DNA from: an uncultured Oscillospiraceae bacterium
GTDB taxonomy: Bacteria; Bacillota; Clostridia; Oscillospirales; Oscillospiraceae
Assembly (NCBI GenBank): GCA_934630495.1
Contig: CAKTVW010000022.1
Span: 1 to 42,737, forward strand
Length of the DNA: 42,737 bases
Reading direction: 5' to 3'
Shown here: piece by piece, positions 8,531 through 15,027 of the stretch
Position numbering within the stretch: the stretch's first letter is position 1
Layout of the letters: each line of letters begins with the position of its first letter
Position numbers and translations under genes: made by a program
The notes under the pieces: generated by a model
Seen by the model: only the letters and a program-made list of their open reading frames with translations
What the model was told of the DNA's origin: nothing
The model's database searches: none

Positions 8531-9754
8531 ATGAAGCATTTTTCAAAAATCGAAGAATTACTGCTCGAGGCGCTGCGGGCGGCGGTGCACGGCGAGGCGG
8601 TTCAATGGGAGGCGCTTTCGCCGGAGGAATGGGACGGGCTGATGCAGCTTGCCAATGCGCAAAAGCTGCTGCCGCCGGTATTTCAGGCGACGTATTCCTG
8701 CCCGGCTGCGAAGGCTTGGTCGGAAGCGGAGCAGGTGAAGCGTGCCTGCAGGCTGCAGGTGGCTTCGCAGGCACTTCGGACGGAGCGCTTTCTAACGCTG
8801 TATGACCGCTTGAATGCGGCGGGCGTGCGTCCGCTGGTGGTTAAGGGGATTCTGTGCAGGGCGCTTTATCCGAACGGCGAGTTGCGCCAAAGCGCGGACG
8901 AGGACCTCTGCGCGCTGCCCGGAGAATTTCAAAGGTGCTGCTCGTTGCTGCGCGATTTCGGCATGACGTGTGCCCCGGATGCCGACGAGACGGCCGACTG
9001 CGAGATCGGATGGCGGCAGGACGTGCTGTACATTGAGCTGCACCGTCAGCTCTTTCCACCTGATTCCGAAGCGCTGAGGGGTATGGAGGAGCCGTTTGCC
9101 GCATCGTTTGCGCACCCGCAGGAATATGAGGTGCGTCCGGGATGCGTCGTTCTGTCGCTGAATGCGCATGACCATCTTCTCTACCTGCTGCTGCATGCTT
9201 ATAAGCACTTCATCCACAGCGGCTTCGGCGTGCGCCAGGTCTGCGATATCGGGTTGTGGGCAAGGAAATATGCAGAGCAGATCGATTGGACAAGGCTGCT
9301 TGTGCAGACGCATCGCCTCCGCGCGGATCGCTTTTCGGCGGCAGTCTTCCGCATTGCGCGGGAGTATTTTGCGATCGATGTGCCGACCGATCCGAATTGG
9401 GAGACGGTCAAGGCGGATTGCCGACTGATGCTTGCCGATCTTCTGCGGGCGGGCATTTACGGAACGGCGGACAAGTCGCGCCAGCATTCCGCATCGGTCA
9501 CGCTGCATGCCGTTGAATCGAAACGAGGCGGACGAAAGGGCGGCGTTTTGCGCACGGTATTCCCTTCGGTAAGTGAATTGAAGCGCACCTATCCGGTCTT
9601 GTGCGGCCGACCGCTGCTGCTTCCGTGGGTCTGGTGCAGACGGCTTTGCCGCTATTTCGTCGAAACGCGCACAGCGAAGCACGATACCGTGCGGGAAACG
9701 CTGCGGATCAGCCGCGAACGAAAGAAGCTCCTGAAAAAATACGATATCATATAG
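8531..9754 (+). CDS. Nucleotidyltransferase-fold protein (NTP_transf_5-like)
   Basis: The protein has about 407 residues. The middle section shows LVVKGILCRALYP followed by QSADEDL, the Lys-Gly and Asp-x-Asp pattern of the uncharacterised nucleotidyltransferase family PF14907. Members are often found in capsule and exopolysaccharide clusters, and their substrate is not known. The second half has LNAHDHLLYLLLHAYKHFI, typical of the same family. Two starts are close together: TTG 8525 and ATG 8531, after an AAGGTGAG SD at 8506-8513. ATG is chosen, but TTG has the better spacing. The gene lies between rfbC and the second rfbA, in one direction with both. Confidence 0.75.
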   Translation: MKHFSKIEELLLEALRAAVHGEAVQWEALSPEEWDGLMQLANAQKLLPPVFQATYSCPAAKAWSEAEQVKRACRLQVASQALRTERFLTLYDRLNAAGVRPLVVKGILCRALYPNGELRQSADEDLCALPGEFQRCCSLLRDFGMTCAPDADETADCEIGWRQDVLYIELHRQLFPPDSEALRGMEEPFAASFAHPQEYEVRPGCVVLSLNAHDHLLYLLLHAYKHFIHSGFGVRQVCDIGLWARKYAEQIDWTRLLVQTHRLRADRFSAAVFRIAREYFAIDVPTDPNWETVKADCRLMLADLLRAGIYGTADKSRQHSASVTLHAVESKRGGRKGGVLRTVFPSVSELKRTYPVLCGRPLLLPWVWCRRLCRYFVETRTAKHDTVRETLRISRERKKLLKKYDII

Positions 9755-9774
9755 AAAACTCGGAGGTAAACGGA

Positions 9775-10644
9775 ATGAAAGGTATTATTCTTGCAGGAGG
9801 AAAGGGCAGCCGCCTGTACCCCATGACAAAGGCGATGTCCAAGCCGCTGATCCCGATCTACGATAAGCCGATGGTATACTATCCGCTCTCCGTGCTGCTG
9901 ATGGCGGGCATCCGGGACATCATGCTGATTACCGCACCGGCCGATGTCGAGGGCTATCGCCGTTTGCTTGGCGATGGCTCTCAGTTCGGCGTGAGCATCT
10001 GCTACGGGATCCAGTATGTGGCGCGCGGCATTGCCGACGCGTTTTTGATTGCGGAGGATTTTGTTGCGGGCGACCGCTGTTGTCTGGTGCTCGGCGACAA
10101 TCTCTTCTACGGCTCCGATCTGGACGACCTTCTGCACGCGGCGACACTGCGCACCGAAGGCGCGACGATTTTCGGTTACCCCGTTAAGGACCCGACGGCT
10201 TACGGCGTCGTCGAGTTCGACAAGGACAACAATGTTCTCTCCATCGAGGAGAAGCCTAAAAAGCCGAAGTCCCGTTATGCCGTTCCGGGACTGTATTTTT
10301 ACGATAATGAGGCCGTCGCGCTTGCAAAAACGCTGACGCCATCTGCGCGCGGCGAATTGGAGATCACCGCGCTGAACGAGGAATATCTTAAACGCGGCAG
10401 GCTCCATGTGGAGCTGATGGAGCGCGGCATGGCGTGGCTGGACACCGGCACGCCGGAGGGGATGCTCAACGCCGCGCAATATGTCGAGGCCGTGCAGTCA
10501 CGTCAGGGCCTCTATATTGCCTGCCCCGAGGAGATCGCGTGGCAGAAGGGCTTTATTTCCGACGAGCAGGTCGCCGTGATCGGAAACGAATTGAAAATGA
10601 CCGACTACGGTCAGTATTTACTGAGCTTGGTAGAGGGTAAATGA
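9775..10644 (+). CDS. rfbA: Glucose-1-phosphate thymidylyltransferase (copy 2)
   Basis: The 289-residue RmlA-type enzyme has LAGGKGSRLYPMT, SKPLIPIYDKPMV, LGDNLFYG and EEKPKKPKS. It is clearly a paralogue of the copy at 5002 but differs throughout (for example KAMSKPLIP versus MVTSKQLLP), so it is not a recent tandem duplicate. ATG 9775 has a GGAGG SD with 8-nt spacing; an upstream in-frame methionine at 9601 lies within the preceding gene and is rejected. Its stop overlaps the next start by 4 nt (ATGA), coupling it to a radical SAM gene that is not an obvious glycan gene. Confidence 0.95.
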   Translation: MKGIILAGGKGSRLYPMTKAMSKPLIPIYDKPMVYYPLSVLLMAGIRDIMLITAPADVEGYRRLLGDGSQFGVSICYGIQYVARGIADAFLIAEDFVAGDRCCLVLGDNLFYGSDLDDLLHAATLRTEGATIFGYPVKDPTAYGVVEFDKDNNVLSIEEKPKKPKSRYAVPGLYFYDNEAVALAKTLTPSARGELEITALNEEYLKRGRLHVELMERGMAWLDTGTPEGMLNAAQYVEAVQSRQGLYIACPEEIAWQKGFISDEQVAVIGNELKMTDYGQYLLSLVEGK

Positions 10645-12476
10645 GAAAAGAACTGGAACGTATCCTGCCGACGGTGCAGAAGCCTGCGCGTTATGTCGGC
10701 GGCGAATATCATCAGATCATCAAGGATAAAAAGGACGTCGACTTGCGCGTCGCTTTCTGTTTCCCGGACACCTACGAGATCGGTATGTCCAATCTCGGAA
10801 TGCGGATCCTCTACGCGGTGATGAACCGCATGGAAGGCGTCTGGTGCGAGCGCGTATTTGCGCCGTGGGGCGATATGGAGGACGCGATGCGCCGAGATCA
10901 CATCCCGCTCTATGCGCTGGAAAGCGGCGACGCGCTCAAATGCTTCGACATGATCGCCTTTACCGTCGGCTATGAGATGAGCTATACCAATATCCTGAAT
11001 ATGCTCCGCATGGCCGAAATACCAATTCACGCTTCGGAGCGGACGGGCTTGGAGCAGATGGTGTTTGCGGGCGGGGCATGTATGTATAATCCTGAGCCGC
11101 TTGCAGACTTTATTGATTTTTTCTGCATCGGCGAGGGCGAGGAAATGACGCCGGAGATCTTGACGCTCTACCGCAGGGCAAAGCGGGAATGCTGGCCCAA
11201 GGAGACATTTTTACAGGCGGTGTCGAAGATCGAGGGCGTCTATGTTCCGAGTCTTTATACGCATACCTATCACCCCGACGGAACGCTTGCCGCGATCACG
11301 CCGAGAGACGGCGCGCCGGAGAAGGTGACGAAGCGGATCATGCAGAAGCTGGACGATGCGCTCTACCCGACGGACATTATCGTGCCGAATACGGAGATCG
11401 TGCATGACCGCTCCAACTTGGAGGTCATGCGAGGCTGCATTCGCGGCTGCCGCTTCTGTCAGGCGGGCTTTACATACCGACCCGTGCGGCCGCGTTCGCC
11501 CGAAGTGCTGTACCGTCAGGCAGTCGAGTCGCTGGAAAATTCGGGCTGTCACGAGATTACGCTTTCCAGCCTTTCCACCTCCGACTATAAATGGCTGCCC
11601 GAGCTGGCTGAAAAAATGCAGGCGTATTGCACGCCCCGAAAAATCAACCTTTCACTGCCGTCACTGCGGGCGGACAATTTTTCCCGCGAGCTGATGCTGA
11701 AGCTCCAGCAGGTGCGAAAGAGCGGCCTGACCTTCGCGCCGGAGGCGGGGACCCAGCGCCTGCGCGACGCCATCAATAAGAACGTCACGGAGGCGGAGAT
11801 CCTCGAGACCTGCGCGATCGCCTTTGAGGGCGGATGGAACAACGTCAAGCTGTATTTCATGCTCGGTCTGCCGACGGAGACGGATGAAGACGTCCTCGGC
11901 ATTGCGGAGCTGGTGTATAAGGTCCTGAAAACGTGGCGCGAACATGCGAGCAACAAGAAGCGCGGCGTGCGGATACATGTTGCGACGGCTTATTTTGTGC
12001 CGAAGCCCTGTACGCCGTTCCAGTGGGAAAAGCAGATCACGCCGGAGGAATATCTGCGCCGTCAGCGTCTGCTAAAGGAGAACATGCCCGCGAAAAGTAT
12101 TGAATACAATTGGCACGCTGCCGATCTCAGCCGTCTTGAGGCCGTTCTGGCGCGCGGCGACCGTCGGCTCGGCGCGGTTTTGGAGGAGGCCGTTCAACGC
12201 GGCGCACGGCTCGACGGCTGGGACGAGTATTTCAGCTATCAAACATGGCTGGATGCGTTTTCCGCCTGCGGAATCGACCCGGATTTTTACACGACGCGCG
12301 GCTATGGCGCCGACGAGCTGCTGCCGTGGGACACGATTTCCGACGGCGTGAGCACGGCATTCCTGAAAAAAGAGCGGGAACGCGCTTATCAGAGCATAAC
12401 GACACCGGATTGCCGCACAAAGTGCAGCGGCTGCGGCGCAAGCTGCCTGCTGAAGGAGGGCAAATGTGATGCGTAG
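10641..12476 (+). CDS. Radical SAM protein, TIGR03960-like
   Basis: The 611-residue protein has a B12-binding-like N-terminal region (about 30-170) and then a radical SAM core with the cluster motif CIRGCRFC (C266, C270, C273; Cx3Cx2C). The start and layout match TIGR03960, which in Clostridia is normally followed by a DUF2344/TIGR03936 gene, as here. The last 25 residues contain four cysteines (CRTKCSGCGASC), possibly an additional metal site. The biochemical role of the family is not settled; its frequent neighbours in other genomes are ribosome and RNA-processing genes. The start overlaps the stop of rfbA copy 2. Confidence 0.88.
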   Translation: MRKELERILPTVQKPARYVGGEYHQIIKDKKDVDLRVAFCFPDTYEIGMSNLGMRILYAVMNRMEGVWCERVFAPWGDMEDAMRRDHIPLYALESGDALKCFDMIAFTVGYEMSYTNILNMLRMAEIPIHASERTGLEQMVFAGGACMYNPEPLADFIDFFCIGEGEEMTPEILTLYRRAKRECWPKETFLQAVSKIEGVYVPSLYTHTYHPDGTLAAITPRDGAPEKVTKRIMQKLDDALYPTDIIVPNTEIVHDRSNLEVMRGCIRGCRFCQAGFTYRPVRPRSPEVLYRQAVESLENSGCHEITLSSLSTSDYKWLPELAEKMQAYCTPRKINLSLPSLRADNFSRELMLKLQQVRKSGLTFAPEAGTQRLRDAINKNVTEAEILETCAIAFEGGWNNVKLYFMLGLPTETDEDVLGIAELVYKVLKTWREHASNKKRGVRIHVATAYFVPKPCTPFQWEKQITPEEYLRRQRLLKENMPAKSIEYNWHAADLSRLEAVLARGDRRLGAVLEEAVQRGARLDGWDEYFSYQTWLDAFSACGIDPDFYTTRGYGADELLPWDTISDGVSTAFLKKERERAYQSITTPDCRTKCSGCGASCLLKEGKCDA

Positions 12477-13110
12477 AATGTTGTTTGCAAAAACCGGGAC
12501 AGCGATCTGGATGTCACATTTGGATACGATGCGCCTGATGCAGCGGGCGTTTCGGCGCAGCGGGGTAGTGCTGCACCATTCACAGGGCTATACGCCGCAT
12601 GCGTATGTTTCCATGCTGATGCCCCTGAGCGTCGGCGTGGAAAGCGTCTGCGAGATCATGGAATATGAGCTGGACGGCGATCTGACGATCACGCCGGAGC
12701 AGATGAATGAGGTGCTGCCGGAGGGCGTCCGGGTCCTTTCGGTCTACGAAAGCAGCCGAAAGGCAAAGGAGCTTGCGCTTCTCTGCGCGGAGCTGACGCT
12801 TTGCTACGATCGCGGACTTCCGGAACTTGACGGAATCGCCGCGCTTTTTTCCGGCGAGTCGCTTTTGGTCGAAAAACGCACCAAGCGCGGTATGGAGGAA
12901 ACGGATATCCGCCCGATGATCTTTAAGACGGAGCTGCTCCCGCAGGAACGGGAGGTAATTCTGCGCTGCACGGTTTCCGCGCAGAATCCGTCGCTCAATC
13001 CGATGCTGCTTGCCGCCGCGATCGAGCGATATCTGCCGCAATGCGCTCCCGACTTTGTAAGGTGTCGGCGTGTTGAGGTCTTTGATGCGGAAGGCGGGGT
13101 GTTCCGCTGA
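12469..13110 (+). CDS. Radical SAM-associated protein (DUF2344 / TIGR03936-like)
   Basis: The 213-residue protein begins MRRMLFAKTGTAIWMSHLD, typical of DUF2344 (TIGR03936), which occurs either as a separate gene or as a C-terminal extension of TIGR03960 radical SAM proteins. Here it is separate and overlaps the upstream gene by 8 nt. GTG 12466 and ATG 12469 are both possible; the AAGGAGGG SD is 8 nt before the ATG, which is preferred. Its stop overlaps the next small gene as TGATG, so the three genes form a tight unit. The function of the family is unknown. Confidence 0.88.
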   Translation: MRRMLFAKTGTAIWMSHLDTMRLMQRAFRRSGVVLHHSQGYTPHAYVSMLMPLSVGVESVCEIMEYELDGDLTITPEQMNEVLPEGVRVLSVYESSRKAKELALLCAELTLCYDRGLPELDGIAALFSGESLLVEKRTKRGMEETDIRPMIFKTELLPQEREVILRCTVSAQNPSLNPMLLAAAIERYLPQCAPDFVRCRRVEVFDAEGGVFR

Positions 13111-13280
13111 TGCCGAATTGCGAGGACTGCTGGTATTATAACTACGACGAGGAAGAGGACGAGTATTACTGCACACAGGAGATCGACGAGGACGACTGGT
13201 ATCGTATCCAGACGCGCTACAAGGGCCAATGCCCTTACTTCCGTCAGGCGGACGACTATTATCTTCCGAGGCATCAGTGA
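13110..13280 (+). CDS. Small four-cysteine acidic protein, DUF6472-like
   Basis: This 56-residue protein begins MPNCEDCWYYNYDEEEDEYY and has cysteines at 4, 7, 21 and 41 (CxxC, then two single Cys), with a central EIDEDDW and a CPYFR motif near the end. This matches my memory of the DUF6472 family of small Cys proteins in Clostridia. Four cysteines suggest a structural zinc site; that is inference. The start codon overlaps the stop of the DUF2344 gene (TGATG), so translation is probably coupled. A strong terminator follows 8 nt after its stop. The function is unknown. Confidence 0.82.
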   Translation: MPNCEDCWYYNYDEEEDEYYCTQEIDEDDWYRIQTRYKGQCPYFRQADDYYLPRHQ

Positions 13281-13288
13281 CCAAATAG

Positions 13289-13321
13289 AACGCGCTCCGA
13301 GCCAACTCGGAGCGCGTTTTT
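13289..13321 (+). terminator. Intrinsic terminator of the radical SAM / small Cys protein unit
   Basis: A 13-bp perfect stem (13289-13301 with 13306-13318) and a CCAA loop are followed by TTTT. It closes the long plus-strand run of genes. The minus-strand nlpC gene ends at 13409, 88 nt away, and may use the same hairpin, though the opposite side lacks a clear U-run. Confidence 0.92.
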
Positions 13322-13408
13322 CATATCATTCTGCGAGATTGCCGTGACCCTTTCGGGGCCTTGTAATGAAAGCCTGACAGTTCGGAACGGCTGATAAGCC
13401 GGTTGTCC

Positions 13409-14101
13409 TTATTCGTCGGCGACTCTGTGCGCACAGAGGAAACGTGCTGCGTACCACGGCTGAGACAGCTTGCTGATAACAACGCCCGTTCCCGAGTTTT
13501 CCGCGTGGACAAATTCGCCGCCGCCGACATAGATACCGACATGTGTCGCGGTGTCGGCGTAGCCGAAATAGATGATGTCGCCGGGCTTCATATCCTCGTA
13601 TGCGACGGTATAGCCGTCGTTGAGCTGCGCCGTAGCGGTACGATTGATCTCATAACCGTTTTGACGATAAACGTACTGAACGAAGCCCGAACAGTCGAAG
13701 CCGGAGGTGGAAGTACCGCCGTAGACATAGGGCAGGCCGACCAATTGCAGCGCATAATCCGCGAGCTGACTGCCGACAGTCTCTTCCTCGGTGCGCTCGG
13801 CAGACGTTAGGGAAAGCGTTTCAATGCCGGGTATCTCCAGCAGCGCAAGCAGATCGCTGTAAAGCTTTTCGGCAGCGCTGCGTTCTTCGTGCCAATCGCA
13901 GGAGGTGCCGAGAATTTCAACATTTTCTCCCGCGCTGACCTGATCGAGAATACTGGTCGCAGTATTCTGTGTTTGCGTTTTGTTTATGATCTCGGAACGA
14001 AAGTCCGTTTTCTCCTTTGCTGCGTTTGCGGTAAGGCTAAGGGTAAGCATCACGGCGGGCAGAATAGCCGATGCCATGACGCGCCGGGTCAATTGTGTCA
14101 T
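13409..14101 (-). CDS. Secreted NlpC/P60 peptidoglycan hydrolase
   Basis: The 230-residue protein has a signal peptide (about 1-28, ending LTANA). A linker region follows, then a C-terminal NlpC/P60 domain of about 115 residues. The catalytic Cys is in TSGFDCSGFVQYVY (C137), the His in TATHVGIYVG (H187), and the third site residue is probably H199 in EFVHAEN. Such enzymes cut the D-gamma-Glu to diaminopimelate bond of stem peptides. No cell-wall-binding domain is seen, so it may act freely or be held by its linker. The SD is GGGAGG. A terminator-like hairpin ends only a few bases before this SD (separate entry). Confidence 0.93.
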   Translation of the reverse strand: MTQLTRRVMASAILPAVMLTLSLTANAAKEKTDFRSEIINKTQTQNTATSILDQVSAGENVEILGTSCDWHEERSAAEKLYSDLLALLEIPGIETLSLTSAERTEEETVGSQLADYALQLVGLPYVYGGTSTSGFDCSGFVQYVYRQNGYEINRTATAQLNDGYTVAYEDMKPGDIIYFGYADTATHVGIYVGGGEFVHAENSGTGVVISKLSQPWYAARFLCAHRVADE

Positions 14102-14118
14102 ACAGAACCTCCCAGTTC

Positions 14119-14159
14119 AAAAAAACGGATCGATCGCGGCTACGCACCGGATCGATCCG
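14119..14159 (-). terminator. Terminator-like hairpin directly upstream of nlpC
   Basis: On the minus strand, a 10-bp perfect stem (14150-14159 with 14126-14135; 14-nt loop) is followed by six or seven U residues (14119-14125). It lies downstream of the small gene at 14196-14486 and immediately upstream of the SD of nlpC. It may be the terminator of the former gene or an attenuator for the latter. No good promoter was seen between the hairpin and nlpC. Confidence 0.8.
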
Positions 14160-14195
14160 AAGGGGCTTTGCTGTTTCCGACTAAGGCCGGGAAAA

Positions 14196-14486
14196 TCAGT
14201 TCTTGCTCAATGCGCGCTCCAGCCACACACAGCCAACATCCAAAGCCGTGTAGAAGCCGTCTTTTTCGCTTTTCTTGACAACACGGTCGCGAGCCTTTGC
14301 GTTTGGATCCGTGCGCTGAAGCTGCACGGAAACCTTGGTCGCAAGGTTGAGATCGTCAAGCTTTTTCGTCTCCAGAATTTGCAGCATGACAATAAATTCG
14401 TCTGCCATGGAGCCGTAGTAGACCAAATTGTCCTTTCGCATCAGGGGATGACCCTTGTACGTCAGGACCTCATTTTTTTCGGACAT
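14196..14486 (-). CDS. Conserved small protein of unknown function
   Basis: The 96-residue protein begins MSEKNEVLTYKGHPLMRKDN and contains SMADEFIVMLQILETKK. I recognise no domain; it is mixed helix-forming, soluble, and without a signal peptide or cysteine cluster. ATG 14486 has a GGAGG SD. A near-consensus vegetative promoter lies directly upstream (14515-14543), so it is a real, separately expressed gene. A hairpin with a U-run follows it. Confidence 0.85.
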   Translation of the reverse strand: MSEKNEVLTYKGHPLMRKDNLVYYGSMADEFIVMLQILETKKLDDLNLATKVSVQLQRTDPNAKARDRVVKKSEKDGFYTALDVGCVWLERALSKN

Positions 14487-14514
14487 AAATACCTCCAAAA
14501 TAAAATGTAACCAC

Positions 14515-14543
14515 ATTGTAACACAAAGATATGGTTTTGTCAA
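14515..14543 (-). promoter_or_regulatory. Sigma-A type promoter for the 96-residue protein
   Basis: On the minus strand, TTGACA (14538-14543), a 17-nt spacer and TACAAT (14515-14520) form a near-consensus vegetative promoter. It points at the start codon at 14486. Confidence 0.85.
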
Positions 14544-14642
14544 CAATTTATTCCGCATTGCAAGAAAGTTAACAAAAAAGCTACAAGTGGTCCGTAAGAA
14601 AGGTGGGCTGCAGGGTAGGATGTTTGATGGGAGATCTGTATG

Positions 14643-14673
14643 AAAAGGGGGCCTTCGCAAGCGCGAAAGCCCC
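14643..14673 (-). terminator. Terminator after ireB
   Basis: On the minus strand, a GC-rich stem (14663-14673 with 14647-14658, one mismatch) is followed by UUUU (14643-14646). It lies 12 nt past the stop of ireB. Confidence 0.85.
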
Positions 14674-14684
14674 TTGCCACGGTA

Positions 14685-14933
14685 CTAATCGAAGAGATAG
14701 TGACGCACAAGCTCTTGCAGCAGTTCGTCACGGTCGAGCTTGCAGATGAGGCTGCGAGCATTATTGTGATTTGTAATGTAGGTCGGGTCTTCCGAAAGAA
14801 TGTAGCCGACAATCTGATTGATCGGGTTATATCCTTTTTCGGTGAGGGAACGATAGACCTGCGTCAAAACTTGCTTCATTTCGTCGCCGCTGTCAGTGGG
14901 GACAGTGAACTTGATAGTGCTATGTTGTTCCAA
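14685..14933 (-). CDS. ireB: IreB family regulatory phosphoprotein
   Basis: The 82-residue protein matches the IreB/YrzL (former DUF965) family: STIKFTV near the start, then GYNPINQIVGYILSEDPTYI and SLICKLDRDELLQELVRHYL. In Enterococcus IreB is a substrate of the Ser/Thr kinase IreK that responds to cell-wall stress; the same role here is inference. The start is a TTG at 14933, supported by the strong AAAGGAGGT SD 7 nt before it; no ATG or GTG fits. A plausible promoter is found at 14965-14993. Confidence 0.93.
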   Translation of the reverse strand: MEQHSTIKFTVPTDSGDEMKQVLTQVYRSLTEKGYNPINQIVGYILSEDPTYITNHNNARSLICKLDRDELLQELVRHYLFD

Positions 14934-14964
14934 AGCGACTACCTCCTTTACCCTAGTTTCCTAT

Positions 14965-14993
14965 ATCATATACCATGATTTGCGGAAAGTAAA
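14965..14993 (-). promoter_or_regulatory. Probable promoter of ireB
   Basis: On the minus strand, TTTACT (14988-14993), a 17-nt spacer and TATGAT (14965-14970). The -35 box is a weak match and the -10 a good one. Confidence 0.55.
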
Positions 14994-15027
14994 GAAAAAA
15001 CCGTGAACATTTTGGTAACAAAATAGT

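Noticed and set aside
14990..15027. Terminator after pheT (ATTTTG with CAAAAT, then a run of T on the minus strand)
   Set aside because: The stem is only 6 bp and AT-rich, and the U-run is displaced by several bases.
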